DNA of 64,000 bases from Mucilaginibacter sp. SG564. Its GTDB lineage: Bacteria; Bacteroidota; Bacteroidia; Sphingobacteriales; Sphingobacteriaceae. Position 1 is the first letter of the stretch; every line of letters begins with the position of its first letter. The DNA lies in NCBI RefSeq assembly GCF_013149275.1, contig NZ_JABGNA010000001.1:1054001-1118000 (forward strand), given 5' to 3'. The position numbers and the translations under genes were made by a program. The notes under the pieces are model-generated. The model searched no databases. It was not told the DNA's origin and worked only from the letters and a program-made list of their open reading frames with translations. Shown here piece by piece: positions 18,071 to 25,760 of the stretch.

Positions 18071-18862
18071 ATGAGCAAGTTTGGGGCTTACTTAAAAACA
18101 AAATCATTTCGCAATAACATCATCATGGCTATTATTTCGGTAATAGTCATCGTTTTAATAGCATTCTACAGCCTCGGATATTATACCCACCATGGAGCAG
18201 GCATACCTGTACCAAAACTCAAGGGGTTGCTGATAGACAGGGCCACAGCCACATTAAAAGAGCAAGGTTTTGATTATAAGATCGACTCGGTTTATGTGCA
18301 GGATGTAGCCCCCGGAACCATTGTAGAGCAAGATCCTGACGCGGGCACAAACGTAAAAGAAGGCAGGGTTATTTACCTGACCATGGTTACCCTGCAGGCC
18401 CCTAATATTTCACTGCCCGATCTGGAACAAAGCAGTTATCGCGAAGCGGTAGCAACCTTGTCAAACTATGGCCTGAAAATTGGCGATACTACTTATCGCT
18501 CCGATATCGCGCGTGATCGTATCCTGGAAGTTCGTTTTGGTGGCCAGGTGATCAAAGCCGGCGCCAAAATACCAAAAGGCTCACGCATCGACCTGGTTTT
18601 GGGCGATGGTGAAGGCGCCAGCGAAGTGGAGATTCCGGAGCTGGTTAAACTTGATCTGGATGCCGCACGCTTTGCCATTAAAGGTGCCGGTCTTACTATT
18701 GGTACCATTACTTACCAGGGAACCATTACCGACTCCACTAACGTGGTTGTGGTATCGCAGTATCCTATGAAAACCGATTCGGCCAGTAAAGCCAGCATTG
18801 GTACACGCATTAACTTAACGGTAACACAAGGCACCAAAACACCCGATGCCCCAACAAATTAA
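18071..18862 (+). CDS. Membrane-anchored PASTA domain protein
   Basis: A 263-aa protein with a short cytoplasmic start, one membrane helix (about residues 18-38, IIMAIISVIVIVLIAFYSL) and three extracytoplasmic PASTA repeats (about 45-110, 112-180 and 183-255). PASTA domains bind muropeptides or lipid II. Each repeat shows the typical A...L...G and V..Q.P plan, for example EQDPDAGTNVKEG. There is no kinase domain, as is usual for this Bacteroidota protein. The ATG at 18071 (MSKFGAYL) is preferred; an upstream ATG-less extension adds nine non-typical residues. It overlaps the rhodanese gene by 17 bp. Confidence 0.88.
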   Translation: MSKFGAYLKTKSFRNNIIMAIISVIVIVLIAFYSLGYYTHHGAGIPVPKLKGLLIDRATATLKEQGFDYKIDSVYVQDVAPGTIVEQDPDAGTNVKEGRVIYLTMVTLQAPNISLPDLEQSSYREAVATLSNYGLKIGDTTYRSDIARDRILEVRFGGQVIKAGAKIPKGSRIDLVLGDGEGASEVEIPELVKLDLDAARFAIKGAGLTIGTITYQGTITDSTNVVVVSQYPMKTDSASKASIGTRINLTVTQGTKTPDAPTN

Positions 18863-19151
18863 TGCCACCGAGTTGTTGGCTCGCCTAAATAATGGCGAGC
18901 ATCTGAACCTGGTAGATGTACGCGGGGCAATGGAATATCATACCTATAATATAGGTGGCCTCAATATACCATTACCCCGGCTGGAGCAAAGCATTCAGGA
19001 TTGGGACTACAACAAAACAGACGAGATTATCGTTATCTGCAAAGTTGGTTTGCGCAGCAAAACGGCACAAACTATATTGCAGCAAAATGGTTATCTTGAT
19101 GTTAAAAATTTAAGCGGCGGATTGATAGCCCTCCAAAAACTAAAAAAGTAA
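18846..19151 (+). CDS. Rhodanese-like domain protein
   Basis: A 101-aa single rhodanese domain. LVDVRGAMEYHTYNIGG near residue 22 and the active-site loop ICKVGLRSKTA near 64 with the catalytic Cys are both present. Such small proteins transfer sulfane sulfur, but the acceptor is unknown here. It starts inside the last codons of the PASTA gene, so translation is probably coupled; a role tied to the envelope genes around it is not established. Confidence 0.88.
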   Translation: MPQQINATELLARLNNGEHLNLVDVRGAMEYHTYNIGGLNIPLPRLEQSIQDWDYNKTDEIIVICKVGLRSKTAQTILQQNGYLDVKNLSGGLIALQKLKK

Positions 19152-19278
19152 GAATCAAGATACAAGAGTCAATAATTAATAAAATCAATTTGTTTTCGAT
19201 AGGAATATTACAACCAGAAAGTTTTTTTATCTTGATTCCTGACTCTTGTATCTTGACTCTATAATTATATCTTGACTC
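19151..19278. repeat. Inverted repeat of AATCAAGATACAAGAGTC words
   Basis: Left arm 19151-19172 (AGAATCAAGATACAAGAGTC) and right arm 19231-19260 (CTTGATTCCTGACTCTTGTA then TCTTGACTCT), with a further copy ATATCTTGACTC at 19267-19278. It fills the spacer before mltG. Confidence 0.85.
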
Positions 19279-19296
19279 AATAAAAATCTATTTATC

Positions 19297-20352
19297 ATGA
19301 CTGAACAGAAAGCGCCGTCAAAGGGTATACTCAAAAAATTCATCATAGCCCTGGTGCTCGTTATTATTGTACTGCTGGGCTTTACCGGTTTCAATTATTA
19401 TCTGAAGTACTTTGGCCCCAACGTTACGGGCAAACAGGAATACCTGTATATACATACCGGCGCCACTTATGATCAGGTATTAAAAACCATACAAGAGCAG
19501 GATCTGGTGAAAGACACCGCCTCATTTAATTGGGCGGCGGTAAACATGAACTATCCTAAACGCGTAAAACCGGGTCGTTACCACCTGCGCCAGGGTATGG
19601 GCAATCGCAAGCTCATCAATATGCTGGCATCTGGTACACAGGAACCTGTACAGCTGGAGTTTCACGGTTTAAGGCAAAAAGAGCAGTTTGCCGGTTTTGT
19701 ATCTAAAAAGATCGAGCCCGATTCAACAGCTATCATCAACCTGCTGGATTCTGCCAGCTACGTGTCTAAATATGGTTTTACTACTGATAATGTGTACGCC
19801 ATGTTTATGCCCAATTCCTATCAGTTGTATTGGAATACATCACCCGATAAGTTCTTCGAAAAGATGTACGCGAATTATCAAAAATTCTGGACTCCGGAGC
19901 GTAAACAACAGGCCGCCGCACTTAATTTAAGCCTGCCCGAAGTGTCTATTTTAGCTTCTATTGTTGACGCTGAAGCCCTGCATGATGACGAAATGCCAGC
20001 CGTAGCCGGTTTGTACCTGAACAGGCTAAAAAAAGGCATGAAACTGGAAGCCGACCCTACAGTTATCTTCGCTTTAAACGATTTTACTATCAAGCGGGTA
20101 CTCACCAGGTATCTGTCATACAACTCACCATACAATACGTATCTGCATAATGGTTTGCCTCCCGGCCCTATCATGATGCCATCTGTTGCTGCAGTAAAAG
20201 CAGTGCTGAACTATCAAAAAAGTGATTATATCTATATGTGCGCCAAGGCCGATTTTTCGGGCTATCATGCTTTTGCTACCAATGTAAGCGACCATTTGGT
20301 GAACGCGCGTAAATTTCAGCAAGCCCTTAACGAGCGAAATATCAAGCGCTAA
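19297..20352 (+). CDS. mltG: Endolytic transglycosylase MltG (YceG-like)
   Basis: Membrane-bound lytic transglycosylase that cuts nascent glycan strands and sets their length. The product is 351 aa with an N-terminal membrane helix (about residues 12-32), a LysM-like region and the YceG catalytic domain. The catalytic block reads ILASIVDAEALHDDEMPAV near residue 212, where most relatives have IVExET; the second glutamate is kept but the first acidic residue is Asp. YLNRLKKGMKLEADPTVIF and LPPGPIMMPSVAAVKA follow as usual. The next gene starts on the last base of its stop codon. Confidence 0.9.
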   Translation: MTEQKAPSKGILKKFIIALVLVIIVLLGFTGFNYYLKYFGPNVTGKQEYLYIHTGATYDQVLKTIQEQDLVKDTASFNWAAVNMNYPKRVKPGRYHLRQGMGNRKLINMLASGTQEPVQLEFHGLRQKEQFAGFVSKKIEPDSTAIINLLDSASYVSKYGFTTDNVYAMFMPNSYQLYWNTSPDKFFEKMYANYQKFWTPERKQQAAALNLSLPEVSILASIVDAEALHDDEMPAVAGLYLNRLKKGMKLEADPTVIFALNDFTIKRVLTRYLSYNSPYNTYLHNGLPPGPIMMPSVAAVKAVLNYQKSDYIYMCAKADFSGYHAFATNVSDHLVNARKFQQALNERNIKR

Positions 20353-20759
20353 TGTTTGAGCATACCACTAAAATACGTGTCAGGTACGGCGAAACCGACC
20401 AGATGGGCTATATGTATTATGGCAACTATGCCGAGTTTTATGAGGTTGGCCGTGTAGAAATGCTGCGCAGCCTGGGTTTAACCTACCGGGGTATGGAAGA
20501 GTCGGGCATTATGATGCCCGTACTGGAGCTAAAATGCAAGTACCTTAAACCAGCCCTATATGATGAAGAAATCAGCATAAAGGTGATCATGGATAAAATG
20601 CCGGGTATCCGTATCCATTTCCGGTATGAATTGAGTAATCCCAAAGACGAACTGATCAACCAGGGCGAAACATTGCTGGTATTCATCAACATGAAAACAA
20701 ACCGCCCCTGCTTACCACCGCAGGATTTCATTGATAAATTAGTACCGTTTTTTAAGTAG
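20352..20759 (+). CDS. Acyl-CoA thioesterase of the YbgC type
   Basis: A 135-aa hotdog thioesterase. RVRYGETDQMGYMYYGNYAE near residue 8 holds the catalytic Asp and the Tyr/His-rich loop of the YbgC/4HBT group. The C-terminal half has the ISIKVIMDKMPGIRIHF strand pair. It overlaps mltG by one base and is followed by the YihY gene after 10 bp, so all three probably share a transcript. A substrate is not evident. Confidence 0.9.
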   Translation: MFEHTTKIRVRYGETDQMGYMYYGNYAEFYEVGRVEMLRSLGLTYRGMEESGIMMPVLELKCKYLKPALYDEEISIKVIMDKMPGIRIHFRYELSNPKDELINQGETLLVFINMKTNRPCLPPQDFIDKLVPFFK

Positions 20760-20769
20760 ATTTGGTTTA

Positions 20770-21750
20770 ATGAGATGGCTGCATCATTTTTTGCTCCGGT
20801 TTGGTTTTTACAGGTACTTTGTTGACTGGACAAAAGTTATCATCCTGCCAGGTTTTCGTCCTTTGCCACTGTATACGGTTATTGTCTTTTTTTACAAAGA
20901 GATCGCCAACAGTTCGCTGGTTAACCGCGCCTCTTCATTGGCTTATAGCTTTATGTTAGCTATATTTCCGGCAACGATATTTTTGTGTACGCTGATACCT
21001 TACATACCTATAGATCACTTCCAGGTTGAGTTATTGCGGATATTATCCACCATTTTACCTACCAACGCCTATCTGGCATTCAGGGACACCCTCATCGATA
21101 TCATCAAGAACCAGAATGGCAAATTATTATCCTTAGGCTTCCTATCTACGCTGTATTTTGCCACCAATGGGGTAACCAACCTGATGAAGGCTTTTAATAA
21201 ATCATCGCTGCTCAAAGACAGGCGCAGCTGGATAAAAAGACGAGGCGTGGCGCTACTGCTTACCATTGCTATCAGTTTTGCCCTTGTTATAGCCATAGGT
21301 ATACTTGTAGCCGGGCAAACAGCCATCAAATTCATTAGGCGGCATTTAATTAGTAAAAGCATTATCTGGCTGTACTCCTTACTCGGTTTGCTGTTGAGCT
21401 GGGTAGTGATCATCATCATATTTTTTGTAACGGTATCCATTTTATACCGATATGGGCCAGCTCACAAAAAAAGATGGAAGTTCATTAACCCGGGCTCTGT
21501 TCTGGCAACAGGCTTAGCCATATTAACTTCAATAGGGTTCTCCTATTATATAAACCATTTTTCATCATACAATAAAGTGTATGGCTCCATCGGAACCATC
21601 ATCGTAGTGATGATCTGGATGTACCTCAATTCGCTAATTTTGCTCATCGGATTTGAATTAAACGCCAGTATTGAGCTTTCAAAACGCAACATTCGCATCG
21701 AAAAACCGCGTTATAACACCTTCCGAAGCAAAAAAACAGGCAATTTATAA
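20770..21750 (+). CDS. YihY/BrkB family membrane protein
   Basis: A 326-aa inner-membrane protein of the YihY (former RNase BN) family, with six or so helices. Signatures are SSLAYSFMLAIFPATIF near residue 57, GFLSTLYFATNGVTNLMKAFNK near 118 and the GSIGTIIVVMIWMYLNSLIL helix near 275. The family's function is uncertain; a channel or transporter role is suspected. The gene ends just before the tRNA-Ser promoter. Confidence 0.9.
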   Translation: MRWLHHFLLRFGFYRYFVDWTKVIILPGFRPLPLYTVIVFFYKEIANSSLVNRASSLAYSFMLAIFPATIFLCTLIPYIPIDHFQVELLRILSTILPTNAYLAFRDTLIDIIKNQNGKLLSLGFLSTLYFATNGVTNLMKAFNKSSLLKDRRSWIKRRGVALLLTIAISFALVIAIGILVAGQTAIKFIRRHLISKSIIWLYSLLGLLLSWVVIIIIFFVTVSILYRYGPAHKKRWKFINPGSVLATGLAILTSIGFSYYINHFSSYNKVYGSIGTIIVVMIWMYLNSLILLIGFELNASIELSKRNIRIEKPRYNTFRSKKTGNL

Positions 21751-21830
21751 GCAATTTATAAAATTAATAAACTGGCTATCAAAAGCTTATTAAGGATATG
21801 TAAATAAAATGAAAAAAAATCATTTTCAGA

Positions 21831-21861
21831 TTTGGCAATCCGCTTCAGATTTGTACTTTTG
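21831..21861 (+). promoter_or_regulatory. Consensus promoter of the tRNA-Ser gene
   Basis: TTTG at 21831-21834, a 19-bp spacer and TACTTTTG at 21854-21861 match the Bacteroidota primary sigma consensus exactly. The tRNA 5' end is 5 bp downstream. Confidence 0.85.
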
Positions 21862-21866
21862 TCGCC

Positions 21867-21953
21867 GGAGAGCTGGCAGAGTGGTCGATTGCGGCAGTCT
21901 TGAAAACTGTTGAACTGTGAAAGGTTCCTGGGGTTCGAATCCCTAGCTCTCCG
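21867..21953 (+). tRNA. tRNA-Ser (anticodon UGA)
   Basis: An 87-nt class II tRNA. The acceptor stem GGAGAGC pairs with GCTCTCC, the discriminator base is G, the anticodon loop CTTGAAA gives UGA (reads UCA), the long variable arm is present and the T-loop region is GGTTCGAATCC. CCA is not encoded. Its 3' end is the attachment site of the genomic island that follows: the last 13 bases lie in an 18-bp repeat found again at 33875. Confidence 0.95.
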
Positions 21954-21958
21954 CTGAA
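21941..21958 (+). other. Attachment site, tRNA side (attL)
   Basis: CCCTAGCTCTCCGCTGAA spans the T-stem/acceptor 3' half of tRNA-Ser plus five bases downstream. It recurs exactly at 33875. GGTTC also lies at the same distance upstream in both copies, with four differing bases between. Confidence 0.88.
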
Positions 21959-21961
21959 AAT

Positions 21962-21998
21962 AAAAAGCCCTGTAAATCAATAATTTACAGGGCTTTTT
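21962..21998 (+). terminator. tRNA-Ser terminator (supplied by the island)
   Basis: AAAAAGCCCTGTAAAT and ATTTACAGGGCTTTTT form a stem around CAATA (loop), with T-run. A similar hairpin follows the distal attachment site, so the element seems to carry a replacement terminator for the tRNA. Confidence 0.85.
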
Positions 21999-22040
21999 CA
22001 ATTACATGCATTGATATCGAACCTAACTTTGAGAAAACAA

Positions 22041-22074
22041 AAACCCTCTAATTTCGCTAATTAGAGGTTTTTTG
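22041..22074. terminator. Second intrinsic terminator before the integrase
   Basis: CCTCTAATT, TCGC loop and TAATTAGAGG with A-rich and T-rich flanks; it can act on both strands and isolates the integrase from tRNA read-through. Confidence 0.8.
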
Positions 22075-22319
22075 TTTTTAGAGTTTGTTAGAGAATAACA
22101 AAACTCGTATAAAATCCCAAAACTCATGAGCGTCTTTTGGAGCGTTTTTTAGCCCCAAAAATGACGCACCAAGTCTATTTACAATAGCAAAACTGATTAA
22201 ATAAAGTGTCCCTCATATCTCAATTAGTATCCATGAATTGAGATTTAAGAAATGTAAAATACCTGTTCTTTTAATTCAATATAACCCTTGACAAATTTGC
22301 GGACATTTAAAAAGAACAC

Positions 22320-23540
22320 ATGTTAGAAAAAAGCTTCGGTTTGCTTTATTATTTAAAGCAAACCAAAAATCGAAAAAATGAAAACAGATATATTTATCTA
22401 CGGATCACGGTAGACGGAGAGCGTCGGGAAATATCAACCAAAAGACAATGGATACCTGATCAATGGAACGCACAATTAAGCAGGACAACTGGTATCAGCG
22501 AAGAAGCGAAAGAATTGAATTCTTATTTAGATTTGATTTCTGTTAAGGTTTATCGGGCGAAATCCATACTACTGGAAAGTAATAAAGCATTAACCGCCGA
22601 CAACATTAAAGATGTATTGACTGGAAACAATGAAAAAAAGTATTTCATTGTAGAAGCCTTTGTGCGCCATAATAAGCAAATTAAAGCTTTAGTAGGCCGG
22701 GAGATTGCTCCCGCCACATTAACCCGCTACAGAACAGCCTGCGACCATGTACAAAACTTCATCAAATGGAAGTATAAAAAAGAAGACCTGGAGCTTAAAA
22801 GTTTAGACTACGATTTCATCTCCCAATTTCTATTCTGGCTTAAAACGGAGAGGAATTGTGCAAATAACACTGCTGTCAAATACCTAGGGAATTTCAAAAA
22901 AATAATCTTGGAGTGTCAACAAAAAGGGTTGCTAGCCAAAGATCCGTTTTTAGGTTTTAGAACAAAACGAGATGAGGTGGTACCAGTAGTCTTAACCGGA
23001 GATGAGTTGATCAGGATAAGGAATAAACAATTCGACACGCAAAGGCTAAAACATGTACGGGACATATTCCTTTTTAGTTGTTATACCGGTCTAGCATATA
23101 GTGATGTTTACAAACTTCGCATTACCGATATTGTGATTGGTATAGATGGCGATAAATGGATCATCACAACTAGGCAAAAAACTAAATCGAGCACAAGACT
23201 TCCATTACTTCCGAATGCGCTGGCTATTCTTGATAAATACAACAATCATCCCAAATGCTTAACCACGGGCACTCTTCTACCCATCTTAACTAATCAGAAA
23301 ATGAATTCTTACTTAAAGGAGATTGCTGATGTGACTGGTATATATAAAAAGCTAACTTTCCATACTGCCAGACATACTTTTGCCACTACTGTCACTCTCA
23401 CCAACGGCGTACCAATGGAAACAGTATCAAAAATGCTGGGACATAAGTCACTAAAACAGACACAGCATTATGCCAAAGTCCTTGATGTGAAAATCAGTAA
23501 GGATATGAAATTATTGAAAAGGAAGTTGGAGAAGGTTTAA
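22320..23540 (+). CDS. Tyrosine recombinase (island integrase)
   Basis: A 406-aa phage-type integrase with an arm-binding N-terminus (about 8-95), a core-binding SAM-like domain (about 105-205) and a catalytic domain (about 215-400). Catalytic residues seen are the Lys in TRQKTKSSTRLPL near 283, the HTARHTFA box near 344 (His and Arg), the GHKS histidine near 372 and the nucleophile in QHYAKV near 383. The first catalytic arginine position, usually TGLR, reads CYTGLAYSDV, so it is Ala; CTnDOT IntDOT also lacks this arginine. It sits 360 bp inside the tRNA end of the island and is the only recombinase in it. Confidence 0.93.
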   Translation: MLEKSFGLLYYLKQTKNRKNENRYIYLRITVDGERREISTKRQWIPDQWNAQLSRTTGISEEAKELNSYLDLISVKVYRAKSILLESNKALTADNIKDVLTGNNEKKYFIVEAFVRHNKQIKALVGREIAPATLTRYRTACDHVQNFIKWKYKKEDLELKSLDYDFISQFLFWLKTERNCANNTAVKYLGNFKKIILECQQKGLLAKDPFLGFRTKRDEVVPVVLTGDELIRIRNKQFDTQRLKHVRDIFLFSCYTGLAYSDVYKLRITDIVIGIDGDKWIITTRQKTKSSTRLPLLPNALAILDKYNNHPKCLTTGTLLPILTNQKMNSYLKEIADVTGIYKKLTFHTARHTFATTVTLTNGVPMETVSKMLGHKSLKQTQHYAKVLDVKISKDMKLLKRKLEKV

Positions 23541-23649
23541 ATTAGTTATTACTTTTTGGTAATGGCTCGTTTAGTAAACAAGTAAAGTGCAAGGTTGCGC
23601 TTTACTTGTCTACACTTGACTGTCATCCTAGAATATTAATGATATTTTA

Positions 23650-23850
23650 TTAAAAAGGTCTTTTACAAGTAGGGCATCCATTTTGTGAACTCAAAGGCCC
23701 GGTAAATAGACCTTTTTCCAATCTTGTCGAAGGGCCTGTATATAGACCTTCATTAAGGGATTTAATCTGATTGTTGAAGATATAATCTAATATCTCTTTT
23801 TGTTGCGCCTCTGTTAGGGCGTTGTACCAAAGTAAAAATTTTTGTATCAT
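23650..23850 (-). CDS. 66-aa protein, last gene of the CBASS-type operon
   Basis: Not recognised. It starts 4 bp after the stop of the two-TM protein, so it is part of the same operon. The N-terminal helix FLLWYNALTEAQQKEILDYI is followed by a short internal duplication, EGLYTGP (residues 34-40) and KGLFTGP (46-52), and a C-terminal CPTCKRPF pair of cysteines. The C-terminus resembles half of a zinc ribbon. An alternative longer frame overlaps the neighbour and is unlikely. Confidence 0.6.
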   Translation of the reverse strand: MIQKFLLWYNALTEAQQKEILDYIFNNQIKSLNEGLYTGPSTRLEKGLFTGPLSSQNGCPTCKRPF

Positions 23851-23854
23851 GTAA

Positions 23855-24409
23855 TTATTTTTTAGTATTTCCGCAAAGTTGACAATTACCTTTCTTAAAT
23901 TCCCAAGGTGAGCTTTTACAAACCGGGCAGACAATAGAATAATTACCTGGGTCAAATTCTTTTAATGCTTCCCGGTAAGTTGTTTGACGTTCATCATCGG
24001 AGATTTTTGAAAAGGTATCATTATCCTGCAAGTCCATTTCAGAGACGTATCTGAAAAACCAAGTAAGCTCAGCTTCTGTAGATTGTGCAACATTATCGCA
24101 TTCGTTGGCAATGTAAATATTGTTTTTCATTCCCAATTTGTGTACGACAATCTTATCGCTTACTCCCCAAATCAATGATAAAACGGCTACCGCAATTAGA
24201 ACAACGGACAAAGCAAAACTGACTATGTTAATCAGGTTTTCATAGCTGGTACCTTTGGACACATATAAAGCTACTATAAACAATATAGGCACAATTACTG
24301 TCAATATCAGGAAAAAGTTATTCAGTCCTTCCAGTTTACCCTTGCTTTTTCGGTGAAGAATTTTGGCGGACAATGCATTTATTTTAGTTTGTTCAATTTT
24401 TACATTCAT
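23855..24409 (-). CDS. Two-TM protein with CxxCx11CxxC zinc-ribbon tail
   Basis: 184 aa: two adjacent membrane helices (about 30-50 and 60-83), a soluble helical part, and a C-terminal ribbon with Cys161, 164, 176 and 179 in the spacing CxxC-x11-CxxC. The two-helix part resembles the SLATT family of membrane effectors associated with nucleotide second-messenger systems, and the cysteine spacing matches a family known from mobile elements. Next to a CD-NTase it may be a pore-forming effector or an accessory factor. That role is inference. It lies 10 bp after the CD-NTase stop. Confidence 0.72.
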   Translation of the reverse strand: MNVKIEQTKINALSAKILHRKSKGKLEGLNNFFLILTVIVPILFIVALYVSKGTSYENLINIVSFALSVVLIAVAVLSLIWGVSDKIVVHKLGMKNNIYIANECDNVAQSTEAELTWFFRYVSEMDLQDNDTFSKISDDERQTTYREALKEFDPGNYSIVCPVCKSSPWEFKKGNCQLCGNTKK

Positions 24410-24419
24410 GTTTAAATAT

Positions 24420-25760
24420 TTAGATAATGATCACTGACTGGCGGTCTTTGGCAACGCAGATGACGTCTTTAACAATATAACATTCGACGAAGTGGTTGCC
24501 GCGGAACTGGGTGACTTCATAGTGACTGTCTTTACCTTCGTGTATCTGCCCACGAACATTATTAAGCTTCAATGCCTCGTCACCACGGTTAAGCACTTTC
24601 CAATAAATTTGATATGGCAGCGGCACTGTGCATTGTTTGATCGCAAAAAAAAGATCGCGTTGCTTACCTACCCGATTTCCCTGGGTGGGCAGATCATAAT
24701 GACGATGGCCTGCTTTTTTTCCGACGCGGCCCATCATACGAAGTTTGTATACAGGATTGATACGGAGCGGAAAACCAAGGTCTGCAATTTGTTGTTCGGT
24801 ATTATTGAAGCTTACTAAACCACGGTTGTTATTTTGAACGCTGGCATCGACCTTTTGCTCAGGTTTTTTAAACTCTGTACCAAAGATGAGTTGCCACTTT
24901 TGAAGGCTTTTTTCTTTGTCGGCCTCTTCGTAGGCATCAGTTATTTTATCACTATAATAGATCATTTTCGTACGGAAGTTGGCCCAGCCATCTTGATCCC
25001 AGCGGTCACCAAAATTCTCACCGGTTTCTCCGGGATCATTAATGGTCGGCATCGTGGGGTAGCTTTCAACGTACGCTTTGAGTTTCCTCATGATGGTGTA
25101 CAGCGTGGTTGGTATATCATTATAGCAATTAGGATCTTGCAGCAGCGCGGCATCATTTACCTGTTCTCCCAAAAGTGCGTTCAGAACGATCGACTTAATG
25201 GAGAATGTACGCTTATAATCCCTTAAATATTTGATCAAACGAATCACTTTAACAAAATGATGTTTGGTGATGCGGTTGCGTTCGTCCAGCCATTCTGTAT
25301 ATTTTTCTGGATCAGTTAGTTCAAAAGTATTATCTCTCCTATTAGTCACATATTTTTTTCCGTGGCGCTCTAAAAATGGCACCACATCAATATGAAAATC
25401 GTTGGCGTAGTCAATCGTTACGCAACGAGTCTTCCGGCCAACCTTGTCGCGATAGGTGCTGTTATCCCGGAATAATTGATAGAGTTTTTCAACGTAATCG
25501 CAGGCTTCCCAGTCAGAAAATTCTTCCATGTAAAACAAAACATCCGCATCGAATTCATCTGTTACCCTAACAGGCTTGATGATCGTTTTGTGCGCATAAG
25601 AACCTTGCGGAATTACGTCCAGGAAGTGATCTTCTAAAAGCTCACTGTCCTGCAGAACCTTGGTAATGGCTTCTGTACGATCGTCAAGAATAGAAATCCT
25701 GCTGCTATTTAAATTTACTTCCTTATCCAAGAAATTTTTAAAGTACTCAATTAATTTCAT
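24420..25760 (-). CDS. CD-NTase (CBASS nucleotidyltransferase) with C-terminal sensor domain
   Basis: 446 aa. The polymerase-beta-like core has PQGSYAHKT near residue 51, the metal aspartates D71 and D73 in EFDADVLFY, and the third aspartate D125 in HIDVVPFL; this is the SMODS pattern of cGAS/DncV-like enzymes that make cyclic oligonucleotides during phage infection. The last 130 residues (about 315-446, NPVYKLRMMGRVG through FVECYIVKD) match the AGS-C nucleotide-sensor domain often fused to this core. The start ATG overlaps the HNH-SAVED gene by 14 bp. The product nucleotide cannot be read from sequence. Confidence 0.88.
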   Translation of the reverse strand: MKLIEYFKNFLDKEVNLNSSRISILDDRTEAITKVLQDSELLEDHFLDVIPQGSYAHKTIIKPVRVTDEFDADVLFYMEEFSDWEACDYVEKLYQLFRDNSTYRDKVGRKTRCVTIDYANDFHIDVVPFLERHGKKYVTNRRDNTFELTDPEKYTEWLDERNRITKHHFVKVIRLIKYLRDYKRTFSIKSIVLNALLGEQVNDAALLQDPNCYNDIPTTLYTIMRKLKAYVESYPTMPTINDPGETGENFGDRWDQDGWANFRTKMIYYSDKITDAYEEADKEKSLQKWQLIFGTEFKKPEQKVDASVQNNNRGLVSFNNTEQQIADLGFPLRINPVYKLRMMGRVGKKAGHRHYDLPTQGNRVGKQRDLFFAIKQCTVPLPYQIYWKVLNRGDEALKLNNVRGQIHEGKDSHYEVTQFRGNHFVECYIVKDVICVAKDRQSVIII

